In this document: in pieces, positions 35,462-44,849 of the stretch
Layout of the letters: the number at the start of each line of letters is the position of its first letter
Numbering within the stretch: position 1 is the stretch's first letter
Assembly (NCBI RefSeq): GCF_005870025.1
Contig: NZ_VATA01000005.1
Coordinates: 62,001 to 126,000, forward strand
Direction of reading: 5' to 3'
DNA from: Poseidonocella sp. HB161398
Lineage (GTDB): Bacteria; Pseudomonadota; Alphaproteobacteria; Rhodobacterales; Rhodobacteraceae
Length of the DNA stretch: 64,000 bases
Translations under genes and position numbers: made by a program
Notes under the pieces: generated by a model
Told to the model about the DNA's origin: nothing
Seen by the model: only the letters and a program-made list of their open reading frames with translations
Databases searched by the model: none

Positions 35462-36915
35462 ATCCCCGGGCCTGCCGGATCCCGCAGGTCCGCGCAGGTC
35501 CGCGCTGGTCTTCGCCCCAGGGAAAGACAGCGCCGCAGCGGTCTCGGCCGGTGCCCCGCAGTTCGGGCGGCAAGGGCCCGGCCTCCGCCGCCATTGGCCG
35601 CGGCGGCCCTCTCTCCGGACCTCGCGCCGTGGGCCGCTGGACAGCCTCTTGCCCGCGGCCCGTGCCGCAGGCGGGACCCGGTCCCCGGCCGCTGCATGCA
35701 GGCGGCAGCCTTTCCGCCGGAGCCGAGCCCTTCCGCTCCATTGACCGCGACCTGCCTGCTGTTCCGCCCGCCCCGCCAGGGCCGCTTCGGACCTATCGCC
35801 GCGGAGCCCGGCGGCAGCCTCGCGGAGGGCGCGTTCCTCCCGCATCTTCTGCCGGTCCTGGCAGCCAGTCGCGTCATGTCCAGACCGGCTTCTGCGACAG
35901 ACCACCGGGCACCGAATGGCCCGCACGCGATGCGGTCCCGCCCGTGGGCACGGAGCCAGCCCCGGTCGTCGGGATTTCCGGCTTCCGCACAGGGACCCGG
36001 GAGAGGACCGATCCCGGCCTTCCCGCTTCGGGTGTCTTCGCGGCCGCGCTCTGCCAGCTTGCCCTATTGCCCGGCACGTCTTCCTTGTCATTCATCTCGA
36101 TCGGCCAGCCGCCGCGGACCCCGAGGGCCAGTGCGCCATGCCTGCGATCCGGTTCGTGCCGGAGCATGCCGCCGTGGCTGGCGGCCCGATGACCGCAGCG
36201 CGCTCGGTGATCCACTGACAGCTGGCCCTTGCAGGGCGCTGAAACAGTCCGTTTGGCCGGGGAGCTGGGGGCAAGACTGGAACACGCGTCCTGAAAGCGG
36301 CTGGACTTGCCCATCCCTGAAGAAATCACCTGACCAGGTCCGGAACGGATTCCTCCACGACGAGGCGCTGGTTTCCTTTTTCAGCAGCCTGCTCGTGCAG
36401 CTGGCCGAAACGGAGCTGCTTCGCGGAGGGCAAGCAGCTCCGAATAGGTCGCCTTGCTCGACGCGGCAGGGCGGCTTCTTCCGGCGATGCGTCCTGGTGC
36501 CAGCCTCGACGGGATCGCGGCGCGGCAGATATCGGCTGCCGAGTTCGTTCTTCGCGACCACGGCGCCAAGCCGGGGCGGACGTCCTTCGGCGGAAAGGCG
36601 GCTCCGGGCCGATGGTGCAGCTGGCAGCATCAGTGAGCACTGGCGGGCGAGAACCCCGGCACGGCCGGCGGCTGAAGCGGCTGGCAGCGCCTGAAGATGC
36701 GGGCAGGCGGCCTCGAGGCGCTGCGCCGGGCCGCAGGGCGCGGCCACTTTGCTTGGCGCGGGGAAGAAATGAGCAGATGCGCCCGGCGCCCGGGCCGGGG
36801 ACCGCCGATTGTCCGGCCGGGGCGCAAACCTGTCCCGGCGGCGGAAGCCGGACAGGCGGCGGCATGCCGGGATGGTCGCGACCTTGCCGCAGACGCCCCC
36901 GCTGAAAGGAGGAAC
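35462..36915. other. Gene-poor stretch containing one MITE-like element
   Basis: Apart from the 160-base element at 36232-36391 I see no gene. Open frames overlap on several strands and show no family similarity I recognise. A good ribosome site just before 36916 marks the next gene. Confidence 0.5.
36232..36391 (+). mobile_element. MITE-like element, copy 2 of 3 (160 bases)
   Basis: The left end is CAGGGCGCTGAAACAG, and the right end read inverted is CAGGCTGCTGAAAAAG: 13 of 16 match. The body aligns with the copies at 53333 and 59646 (shared GCGGCTGGACTTGCCC with the latter at nearly the same offset). Flanks CTTG/CTCG may be a degraded 4-base duplication. It has no coding capacity. Confidence 0.6.
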
Positions 36916-37218
36916 ATGCTCGTCGTCCATCTGCGCTTCACCACCGCGCCCGAGGATCGTCCGCGGGCGCCGGGCACCCTGCTGGAAAGCGCCGCTGAGA
37001 TCCGCGCGATGCCGGGCAATATCGCCTTCGTGGCCTTCGCCGGGCCCGGCGACGGCACCGCCCTGGGCATGCTGCGTGAATGGCAGACCGGGGCGGATTT
37101 CGATGCCTCGCGTGCCTCCGGCGACTTCCGCGCCTTCGGTGCCGCGGTCCGGCCGCTGATGATCGCGCCGCCCTCGAGGCGCCGCTTCGCCGCAACACTG
37201 CTGCCGGGCGGCGGCTGA
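36916..37218 (+). CDS. Antibiotic-biosynthesis-monooxygenase-type (ABM) domain protein
   Basis: A 100-residue one-domain protein of the dimeric alpha-beta barrel class. MLVVHLRFTTAPEDRPRAP at the start, then GNIAFVAFAGPGDGTALGMLREWQTGADFDASRAS, fit the ABM/quinol-monooxygenase (YgiN-like) pattern. AAAGGAGG lies directly before the ATG, a near-perfect ribosome site that fixes the start. It is followed 4 bases later by a broken AraC gene, which may have regulated it. The substrate is unknown. Confidence 0.72.
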   Translation: MLVVHLRFTTAPEDRPRAPGTLLESAAEIRAMPGNIAFVAFAGPGDGTALGMLREWQTGADFDASRASGDFRAFGAAVRPLMIAPPSRRRFAATLLPGGG

Positions 37219-37222
37219 GCCC

Positions 37223-38015
37223 GTGCCGGGGCGGACCAGCCTCGTCGACCAGGGCTTCGGGCCAGCCGGGCCGCGGCCATTCTGCATGGACCGGCCCTAT
37301 TTCCTCTATGCGCTCGAGGGATCGTTATGCCTAGAAGCGGGCGGGCCGCGCTGGCTCCTGCCGCCGCTGCGGGTGGCGCTGGTCGCGCGGGCCATCCCGT
37401 GACGATCTCGATTCCGAAGCGACTGGTCTCGGCCTCGGCGCTTTTCGATCCCGCCATGTTCCGGCTGCCGCAGCCGCTGGCGGTGTTCGAGATCTCGCCG
37501 CTGGCCCGGGATCTTGTGCGGGAGTGCCGCCGCCTGAGCGCCGGCAGGGCCCGGCCCGCGGCCGATCTGCCGCAACTCCTGGCCGCGCTGGGTATGGCGG
37601 CCTGCCGGCTGGCGGTGCGGCCCGGCCGCTGCGTCCTGCCCGTGCCACACAGCCGGGCGCTGGCAAAGCGCTGGACCTGACCGCGGCCGCCGCTGCGGGA
37701 CCGCCGCATTTCGCCGGGATCGCAGCCGCGGCGGGCCTGACGCCCCGGACGCTGGCCCGCAGATTCTCCGGCGAACTGGGGCTGACCTGGCGCGAGACGC
37801 TGCGCCGGATCCGGGTTCTGCGCGGTGGACCTGCTCTGCGGACGCGATGCCCACGTGACCGAGGTCGCGCTCCAGGTCAGCTACTGCTCGGTCTCCTCCT
37901 TCGACGCGGCCTTCCGGGATATCATGGACCAGACCCCGACGCAGTTCCGCCGGTTGCCCGGAGGCCGGGACATCCCGCCCGGCGGCGGCGGAAGCGCGCG
38001 CGGGCGATGCGCTGA
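37223..38015 (+). pseudogene. AraC-family regulator with three frameshifts
   Basis: Pieces of one protein lie in successive frames. From GTG 37223 there is a cupin-like start (FLYALEGSLCLEAGG). After about 37399 the frame shifts (VTISIPKRLVSASALFDPAMF). After about 37666 it shifts again (LTPRTLARRFSGELGLTWRETL, first helix-turn-helix). After about 37823 it shifts a third time (VTEVALQVSYCSVSSFDAAFRD, second helix-turn-helix). The first two are loss of one G; the third is a 2-base loss or 1-base gain. The gene is dead unless the shifts are sequencing errors. Confidence 0.8.
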
Positions 38016-38910
38016 GCGTGCCGCGGCCGGGCAGGGAAGGAGGACGGGCCGCCCCGCCCCGGCCGGGGCTTGGACCGGGCCGGAGGCGGTCGGACATGCT
38101 GTTCGGACGAGTGCACGGCGGGGGCGTGCCATTGCCAGCGTCCCGGTATCGCGACCTGCGGCTCCGCCTGGCCAGCCCCCGGTCCGGTGGCTGCGCCGGC
38201 ACGCGCCGCCATCCCTCCGTGGCGGGGCGGCGGGTGAACGGCCGCAATGGCCATTGACGGGACCATCGCGGCGGCATTGGGCAAAGGCGCGATGCGCTCC
38301 GGCGGCCTGCACTGGCTCCCGTGCCGGAACGGGCGGCAGACGGAGCCGGTTGGCGGCTTCACCCGGAGCGGTCTTGGACGGCTTCCCCGGCACCGTCCTC
38401 CGCGCTGGTCCCGTCCCGTCGAGATGACCGGCAATCATCCCGCAGGGCCCGTCGGCGCCGCGGGCCGCGCCCGACGGAGACTGGCATCCCGCCAGCAGGA
38501 TGGACGGGATCCCGGAAAGGACCGGCGGCGCGTCGAGCGGGCTCCGGCTCCGGGTGGCGGGTGCGCGGCTGCTGGCCACGCGCCGGATCGTCTGCGGAAA
38601 TCCGGCTGGTGCTCACGGGCTCCGGCGGCGGGGAAGAGACGGCCGACGCCCGGACCGGCCCCGGCTGGCCGGGGCTGCCATGCGGACCGGGAGGCCGGAG
38701 CGCGGCGCCCCCCTGCGTCGACGGAACAACGGGCGCCGTGGCTGCGACGGCTTGCGGAGGCCGGTCGGGTGCGGCGGTCCCGCTCCCGGAAGGGGGGCGG
38801 GGCACCGGTTGGCCAGGCGCTGCGGCGGGTCTGCGCGGTCTGTCACCGGCTCCCGGCCGTGCCCCTGTAGGGCGCGCCGGTCGCGCCGCTCTGCCGGACC
38901 GGCCTGCGGC
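38016..38910. other. Gene-free, very GC-rich stretch
   Basis: Long frames on several strands reflect the lack of AT-rich stops, not genes: none shows a family motif or a ribosome site, and they overlap one another. I see no repeat. Confidence 0.5.
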
Positions 38911-39435
38911 TCACAGAGCGTCGCGGAAGCTGGCGGGCAGGGACTTCCCGAGCCCGTGGAAGAAGATGTCGATCTCCAGCGCCAGGCCGGCCTCGAAATC
39001 GTTGAGCTCGGGCCCGCTCCAGCGGTGCTCCTCGAGCCGGGCGAGGAAGTCGCGGCGGGCCTGCTCGTCCTGCGGCTCCAGCGGCAGGGTGCCCGCGGCC
39101 CGCAGGAGGTCGATGCGCTTGTGGACCTCGCGCATGCCCGAGAAGGCCTCCATCATCACCCGCGTCAGGCGCGGCTCTGTCTGCCACGACTGCCCGGCGA
39201 AGACCTCCTGGACGACGCGGTTGCCGGCGCCCAGGCAGTCATAGGCGACGCAGCCCGGAAAGCCCTCCTCCGCCAGCCTGTCGTGGATCGAGCAGCTGTG
39301 CCCCGAGAGGTTCCGGCACGGTTCGCAGGGATTCTTGTCGAAGGCGAAATCCTTGCCCTTGTCGAAGGCCAGCACGAGGCAGCAGAGGGCGGCGCATTTC
39401 GAGCAGTCGGTCTTGAGATGGTCGGTCTGGGGCAT
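38911..39435 (-). CDS. Cysteine-cluster protein (YkgJ-like)
   Basis: 174 residues. The N-terminal 70 residues hold nine Cys (11, 14, 18, 19, 37, 40, 48, 62 and 67): DCSKCAALCC, CEPCRNLSGHSCSIH and PGCVAYDC. This matches the YkgJ/zinc- or iron-chelating cluster family, thought to bind Zn or Fe-S. The C-terminal 100 residues are helical and less conserved. The ATG at 39435 is set by the start of the conserved block; the long upstream frame to 40137 runs through the 192-base repeats and is rejected. The function is unknown. Confidence 0.78.
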   Translation of the reverse strand: MPQTDHLKTDCSKCAALCCLVLAFDKGKDFAFDKNPCEPCRNLSGHSCSIHDRLAEEGFPGCVAYDCLGAGNRVVQEVFAGQSWQTEPRLTRVMMEAFSGMREVHKRIDLLRAAGTLPLEPQDEQARRDFLARLEEHRWSGPELNDFEAGLALEIDIFFHGLGKSLPASFRDAL

Positions 39436-39721
39436 TCTGTCTATCGGTGTCCATTGGTCCGCCGAGGGGAGGCGTCGGCTTGCCGCTGTCGGGTGGTGAA
39501 TGTCCAGTCCTAGTACAGGACGGGTGGGGACTGCCAGTTCGGCCTGCCGCCTGCCGCCTGCGGCCCGTCCGTCGCCGGATGCGCGCCGGGCTGCCATGGC
39601 GCGCCCGTCGGGACGGGGTCCCCGCCAATATCCGGGGTGAGGCGTCCGCCGCCGCGCCGCGGGAGCCTGATCCCGCCGGGCTTGGCATGGCGGTGGTGAG
39701 AGCAGGCCAGGTCGGTTGGGA

Positions 39722-40262
39722 CCGGGAGGAGGTCCGTGCGGCCGAGACGCCAGCAGACCCGCCCCCGTCCTGCCGCGGCGGCAACGGCAGAGTGCCGACG
39801 GGTCGCTGACGGTGTTGCCGTCCCTGCTCCGGCCGGCCGTCTGCGCGGCGTCCTGGCTGCAAACGGCCGTTGCTGCGGGAAGGGCAGGGCGGTGGCACAG
39901 GAGGGCAGCCGGAGCCGGGAGGAGGGCTGTGCGGCCGAAACGCAAGCAGACCCGCCCTCGTCCCGCTGCTGCGGCGACGGCAGAGTGCCGGCGGGTGCTG
40001 ACGGTGTTGCCGTCCCTGCTCCGGCCGGCCGTCTGCGCGGCGTCCTGGCTGCAAACGGCCGTTGCTGCGGGAAGGGCAGGGCGGTGGCACAGGAGGGCAG
40101 CCGGGGCCGGGAGGAGGTCCGTGCGGCCGAGACGCAAGCAGACCCGCCCCCGTCCCGCTGCTGCGGCGACGGCAGAGTGCCGGAGGGTGCTGACGGTGTT
40201 GCGGTCCCGGCTCCTGTCGGCAGTCTGCGCGGCGTCCGGCCGTCACCGCGGGAGGGGCAGAG
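39722..40262. repeat. Tandem repeat with a 192-bp period, about 2.8 copies
   Basis: Copy 1 is at 39722-39914 (193 bases), copy 2 at 39915-40106 (192) and a diverged, shortened copy 3 at 40107-40262. Landmarks such as GACGGTGTTGC recur at 39808, 40000 and 40192. The period is a multiple of 3, which keeps frames open on both strands and makes misleading repetitive proteins. Confidence 0.85.
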
Positions 40263-40681
40263 CCGAGGCCCTGTCCGATGATCCGGGCGAATGCCGCGGA
40301 TCAGGGGGATGCGAGGATGTGCCAGCGCGGTGCAGAGGGGGAGAGGATGCCTCCGGAGGGCGGTCAGGCGGGGATGCATCATCAAGCCGGCCACCGGAGC
40401 GCGGCTGGCGGGCGGTCTCGATGGCGGCTTCGGGGTCTTTCTGGCGGTCCCCGGTCGCGGAGAGGCAGCCTGCGGGCGGCGGGGACATGCGTTCTGGCGG
40501 CCGGTTCCGGCCCATGCCCGGGCATCCGTGCGGCAACATTCAGCCGCCATGCCCGGGCGCTGCGCCAGGACGGGGCAGGTCCGGCGCGGCGCCTCCGTCC
40601 GGGACGGGACCGGGCCGCGTTCGCCGTCGGCCCGCCTGAGGCCACGCACCGCCCCCGGTCCGGAGGCGGAGGGCGAGGACG
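40263..40681. other. Gene-free gap downstream of the tandem repeat
   Basis: GC-rich sequence with no supported gene, leading up to the stop codon of the siderophore ATPase gene. No terminator with a U-tract was found. Confidence 0.45.
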
Positions 40682-41533
40682 CTATCCCGCCCGGGCGCCC
40701 GTGGCGGCGCGTCCTGCAGCAGGGGCAGGCTCCGCCGGGCGGGCGTGATGGCGGCCATAGGGCAGCATCATCGGACGGCCCGAGACCGGATCGTCGAGGA
40801 TGCGGGCCTCCAGCCCGAAGACGGTCCGCACCATTGCGGCGGTCAGCACCTCCGCGGGCGGGCCGGCCGCCTGCACCCGGCCCGCCGCCATCGCCACCAG
40901 CCGGTCGGCATAGCGCGCGGCCAGGTTGAGGTCGTGCAGCACCATGACGATTGTCGTCGCGCGGGCGCGGTTGAGATCGGTCAGCAGGTCGAGCACCTCG
41001 ATCTGGTGGGCGATGTCGAGATAGGTGGTCGGCTCGTCGAGAAGCAGCACCCCGGTCTCCTGCGCCAGCGCCATGGCGATCCAGACCCGCTGGCGCTGGC
41101 CGCCGGAGAGCTCGTCGAGCCCGCGCTCGGCCAGGGCGGCGGTGCCGGTCGCCTCCAGCGCGGCCGCCACGGCCTCGTCGTCGCGCCGCGACCAGCGGGC
41201 CAGCACGCCCTGATGCGGATGCCGGCCCATGCCGACCAGTTCGGCGACGGTGATGCCCTCGGGCGCGCTCGGCGATTGCGGCAGGACGCCGAGCTGCCTG
41301 GCCAGCGCCCGCGGCGGCATGCGGTGCACCGAACGCCCGTCGAGCAGAACCTGGCCCGCCTCGGGGGCGATCAGCCGCGACATGGTGCGCAGCAGCGTGG
41401 ATTTCCCGCAGGCATTGGCGCCGACGATGGCGGTGATCCGGCCGCGGCCGATCTCCAGGTCGAGCCCGGCGAGCACGCGGCGCCCGGCATAGCCCGAGAC
41501 CAGGTGCTCGGCGATCAGGACGGCAGCTGTCAT
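40682..41533 (-). CDS. Iron-chelate ABC transporter ATP-binding protein (FecE type), system 1
   Basis: A 283-residue ATPase of the FepC/FecE group importing Fe(III)-siderophores, haem or B12. Walker A GANACGKST has Ala where most family members have Pro. Q-loop LPQSPSAPEGITVAELV, signature LSGGQRQRVWIAMALAQ, Walker B LLLDEPTTYLDI and switch HDLN are intact. The last about 25 residues are Ala/Pro/Gly-rich and may be a tail read past the native end. It overlaps the upstream permease by 4 bases. Confidence 0.92.
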   Translation of the reverse strand: MTAAVLIAEHLVSGYAGRRVLAGLDLEIGRGRITAIVGANACGKSTLLRTMSRLIAPEAGQVLLDGRSVHRMPPRALARQLGVLPQSPSAPEGITVAELVGMGRHPHQGVLARWSRRDDEAVAAALEATGTAALAERGLDELSGGQRQRVWIAMALAQETGVLLLDEPTTYLDIAHQIEVLDLLTDLNRARATTIVMVLHDLNLAARYADRLVAMAAGRVQAAGPPAEVLTAAMVRTVFGLEARILDDPVSGRPMMLPYGRHHARPAEPAPAAGRAATGARAG

Positions 41534-42567
41534 GTCGGGGTCCCCCTGCGGTTCTGGCGGATGACGAGATAGACGAGATAGGGCGCGCCCAGCAGCCCGG
41601 TGACGACGCCGACCGGATAGCGCGAAGGCAGGAGCACCTGGCCGGTGAAATCCGCGGCCAGCACCAGCAGTGCCCCGGTCAGGGCCGCTGCGGCGAAGGG
41701 CGCGCGGCCTGGGCCGAGAAGCCGCGAGGCGACCGGGCCCGAAAGGAAGGCGACGAAGGCCACGGGACCGGCCATGGCGGTGGCCACCGCGACCAGTCCG
41801 GTCGCCGCCAGCACCGCCATCAGCCGCACCCGGCCCAGCCGCACGCCGAGCGCTGCGGCCATGTCGTCGCCGAGCCGCAGCGCCTCGAGGTCGCGCGCGG
41901 CGAGGAAGATCGCGGTGCCGAAGACAGCGAGCGCTGCCAAGAGCGGCAGCGCCTGGCCGAGCTGCGCGCCGTTGACGCTGCCGGCCAGCCAGCGCGTGGC
42001 CTCCTGCAGGGTCCAGGACGGCGCCTTCGACAGGATGTAGAGCGTCGCGCTCTGCAGCATGGCGGACATGCCGATGCCGACCAGGATCAGCCGCGTGCCG
42101 GCGACGCCGTCGCGCCAGGCCAGCAGGTAGATCAGGAGCGCAACGCCCAGCCCGCCGCCGACCGCCAGCAGCGAGACCGCCGCGCCGCTCAGCGAGAAGA
42201 GCACGATGCCCGCGACCGCCGCCGCGCCCGCGCCCGAGGTGATCCCGACGATGTCGGGGCTGGCGAGCTGGTTGCGCAGCATGGTCTGGAACACCGCGCC
42301 GCCCAGCCCGAAGGCGGCGCCTGAAAGCAGCGACAGCACCGCGCGGGGCAGGCGCAGCTGGTGCAGGGCGAAGCTGGTGCCGGGCACCTCCGCGCCGGCC
42401 AGCGCGCGCAGCAGGTCGAGGGGCGGTGTCACCGTATGGCCGATCGACAGGGTCAGCGCGGCCACGGCGAGGATGGCGAGGGCCAGCGCCGCCGAGGCGC
42501 GGGCGCGGTGCCGGGTGCGGGCGCGGCGCAGCCGGGCCAGCCCAGCGGAAAGCGGAGCCGCGGTCAT
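41530..42567 (-). CDS. Iron-chelate ABC permease (FecCD family), system 1, second subunit
   Basis: A 345-residue, about 10-helix permease. RLPRAVLSLLSGAAFGLGGAVFQTMLRNQLASPDIVGITSGA is the family core, with GPVAFVAFLSGPVASRL and YPVGVVTGLLGAPYLVYL near the end. It forms the channel with the next permease. Overlaps of 4 bases on both sides show tight coupling. Confidence 0.93.
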   Translation of the reverse strand: MTAAPLSAGLARLRRARTRHRARASAALALAILAVAALTLSIGHTVTPPLDLLRALAGAEVPGTSFALHQLRLPRAVLSLLSGAAFGLGGAVFQTMLRNQLASPDIVGITSGAGAAAVAGIVLFSLSGAAVSLLAVGGGLGVALLIYLLAWRDGVAGTRLILVGIGMSAMLQSATLYILSKAPSWTLQEATRWLAGSVNGAQLGQALPLLAALAVFGTAIFLAARDLEALRLGDDMAAALGVRLGRVRLMAVLAATGLVAVATAMAGPVAFVAFLSGPVASRLLGPGRAPFAAAALTGALLVLAADFTGQVLLPSRYPVGVVTGLLGAPYLVYLVIRQNRRGTPT

Positions 42568-43589
42568 TGCGCCAGCGCCCCGGCACGGCGGCGGCGCACG
42601 ATCCAGATGAAGACCGGCGCGCCGAGGAAGGCGGTGACAATGCCGACATCCATCTCGGCCGGGCGCATCGCGACCCGTCCGGCGATATCGGCCAGGATCA
42701 GCAGGATCGCCCCGCCGATCGCCGAGAAGGGCAGGAGCCAGCGGTGATCGGCCCCGCAGAGCAGGCGGCAGGCATGGGGCACGACCAGCCCGACGAAGCC
42801 GATCGGACCGCAGAGCGCCGTCGCCGTGCCGCAGAGCATCACCGCGCCGAGGCTGGCCAGGGCGCGGGTGGCGGCAACGCGGCTGCCCAGCCCCTTCGCG
42901 GTCTCTTCGCCCAGCCCCAGCATGTTCAGCCCGCGCGCCGCCCCGAGGCAGAGCGCGGCGCCCAGGGCGAGGACGGGCAGGCCGAGGCGCAGGCTGTCAT
43001 AGCCCGCGCCGCCGACCCCTCCGGTCTGCCAGGAGCGCGCGGTCCCGGCGATGTCGCCGCGCGGCAGCACGATCGCGGTGGTCAGCGACGACAGCGCGAT
43101 CGCCACCGCCGTGCCGGTCAGCGCCAGCTTCAGCGGCGTGGCGCCGCCCGCGCCGATCCCGCCGATCGCATAGACCGCCGCTGCGGCGGCACCGGCGCCG
43201 AGGATCGCGCAGAGGACATAGGCGGAGACCGAGGAGAGGCCGAAGAAGGCGATGCCCGCCACCACGGCGAAGGCGGCGCCGGCATTGACGCCGAGGATGC
43301 CGGGATCGGCCAGCGGATTGCGCGTCACCCCCTGCATCACCGCCCCGGCCAGCGCCAGCGCGGCCCCGGCCGCCGCGGCCAGCAGGGTGCGCGGGATGCG
43401 CAGTGCCACGGCCGCCTCGCCGACGCTGTCCCGCGCGCCGCCGAGCGCCGAGAGGATCTCGGCCAGGGGCACGCTGCGCGCGCCGATGGCCAGCGACAGC
43501 CCCGCCGCCACGGCCAGCCCGGCCAGCAGCAGCAGGATCCAGCGCGCGCGGGCCGCGCGGCGCTGCGGGGCGGCCGCGGCGGCGGTCAT
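42564..43589 (-). CDS. Iron-chelate ABC permease (FecCD family), system 1, first subunit
   Basis: 341 residues with the FecCD core LRIPRTLLAAAAGAALALAGAVMQGVTRNPLADPGILGVNAGA and IGFVGLVVPHACRLLCGADHR. The N-terminus is Ala-rich and basic (cytoplasmic). It overlaps the binding-protein gene by 4 bases. Confidence 0.93.
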   Translation of the reverse strand: MTAAAAAPQRRAARARWILLLLAGLAVAAGLSLAIGARSVPLAEILSALGGARDSVGEAAVALRIPRTLLAAAAGAALALAGAVMQGVTRNPLADPGILGVNAGAAFAVVAGIAFFGLSSVSAYVLCAILGAGAAAAAVYAIGGIGAGGATPLKLALTGTAVAIALSSLTTAIVLPRGDIAGTARSWQTGGVGGAGYDSLRLGLPVLALGAALCLGAARGLNMLGLGEETAKGLGSRVAATRALASLGAVMLCGTATALCGPIGFVGLVVPHACRLLCGADHRWLLPFSAIGGAILLILADIAGRVAMRPAEMDVGIVTAFLGAPVFIWIVRRRRAGALAQ

Positions 43590-44566
43590 TCCGCGTTGCG
43601 CGCCGCTGCGGCGAGCTTGGCGACATAGTCCGGAAGCACCCAGGAGATGCCCAGCGGCGTCGGATGCGCGGCAGTGCCGGCCGGATCGTTCGACAGGAGC
43701 ACGACCGAGCCGCGCGCCACCGGCGCCATGTGCGAGGTCAGCGGATCGGCCTCCAGCCGCTCCAGCAGTGCGTCGTCGCCATAGGTCAGCACGATGTCGA
43801 CATCGTCGAAGAGGTCGATCCGCTCGGCGCTGATCTCGGCGGCATACTGGCCCGGCCGGGTCGCCTCGCGCACGCTCGCAGGCTGGCGCAGGCCCAGATC
43901 CTCGAAGAACTTCACCCGCGTGTCATTCGCCGAATAGAAGCGGATCTGGCTGAGATCGCGGGCCTCGAGATGGGTGATGAACATCGCCGTGCGGCCCTCG
44001 AGCTCGGGGTATTTCGCAACCTCGGCGGCAATCTCGGCCTCGGTCCGGGCGATCAGCGCCTCGCCCTCGGCGGACATGCCGAGCCCGGCGGCGTTCAGCC
44101 GGATCATGGAGCGCCAGTCCGTGGTCCAGGGCGCGTCGGGATAGGCGACCACCGGGGCGATGCGGCTGAGCAGCTCGTAATCCTCGCGGCTCATCCCGGA
44201 ATGGGCGGCCAGGATCACGTCGGGGCGGGTGGCGGCGACCGCCTCGAAATCGATCCCGTCGCCCTCGTCGAAAAGCACGGGCGCCGGGCCGCCGAGCTCG
44301 TCGAGCCGCGCCTTGACCCAGGGCAGCATCCCGTCGCCGTCGTCATCGCCGAAATTCGCCCGGGCGAAGCCCACCGGCACGATGCCGAGCGCCAGCGGCA
44401 CCTCGTGATTGGCCCAGTTGACCGTCGCGACCCGCTTCGGCGGCGCGGGGATGACCGTGGTGCCGAAGACATGCGAGACCGTGACCGGGAAGGTGTCCGC
44501 CAGTGCCGGCGGGGCGGCGAGAAGCGCGGCGGCGGTGAGGATTTGGCGGGCCAGTCGGCGCAGCAT
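43586..44566 (-). CDS. Iron-siderophore binding protein (FecB/FhuD type), system 1
   Basis: A 326-residue periplasmic binding protein of the class III (helical backbone) fold. The signal peptide is MLRRLARQILTAAALLAAPPALA. PPKRVATVNWANHEVPLALG and RPDVILAAHSGMSREDYELLSRIAPVVAYP are standard. AAGGAG precedes the ATG. It opens the operon, divergent from the TonB-dependent receptor gene. Confidence 0.92.
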   Translation of the reverse strand: MLRRLARQILTAAALLAAPPALADTFPVTVSHVFGTTVIPAPPKRVATVNWANHEVPLALGIVPVGFARANFGDDDGDGMLPWVKARLDELGGPAPVLFDEGDGIDFEAVAATRPDVILAAHSGMSREDYELLSRIAPVVAYPDAPWTTDWRSMIRLNAAGLGMSAEGEALIARTEAEIAAEVAKYPELEGRTAMFITHLEARDLSQIRFYSANDTRVKFFEDLGLRQPASVREATRPGQYAAEISAERIDLFDDVDIVLTYGDDALLERLEADPLTSHMAPVARGSVVLLSNDPAGTAAHPTPLGISWVLPDYVAKLAAAARNAE

Positions 44567-44685
44567 GGCGGGGTCTCCTTGTGCTCGATGCCGCCGGATT
44601 TCACCTTCGCGCCCGTCCGGTCAAGCGCCAAGCCCGCTTCCGCAGGCGGCCGGGACGGATTAGCCGTGGATTCCGACAAAAACAG

Positions 44686-44698
44686 TTGGAATTTTCAA
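44686..44698. promoter_or_regulatory. Imperfect dyad in the iron-uptake divergent region
   Basis: TTGGAATTTTCAA has 5 of 6 matching arm positions in the AT-rich centre of the gap between the binding-protein and receptor genes, where an Irr/RirA/Fur-type iron regulator would act. The sequence does not match any one consensus well. Confidence 0.25.
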
Positions 44699-44849
44699 GA
44701 CGCTGCCCGGAAAACGGGATAGATCGCCGCCATCGCCGCACGATTTCATGCGCGCCATGGCCCGAGAGTCGGGCCTCCCCATCCGCTCCGACATGCCAGC
44801 CTCTCCCTTCCGGGCCAGCCGCCGACATCAGCAAGTAGACCGTATCACG

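Noticed and set aside
36326-36865. Minus-strand frame of 179 codons with protein-like segments
   Set aside because: Part of it lies inside the MITE-like element; no ribosome site and no recognisable family.
39239-40246. Repetitive proteins encoded on both strands of the 192-bp repeat
   Set aside because: The period is a multiple of 3, so open frames repeat on both strands by chance; no ribosome site or family match was seen.
39722-40262. CRISPR array
   Set aside because: The units are 192 bases long and directly adjacent, with no short repeat and unique spacer pattern, and no cas genes are near.
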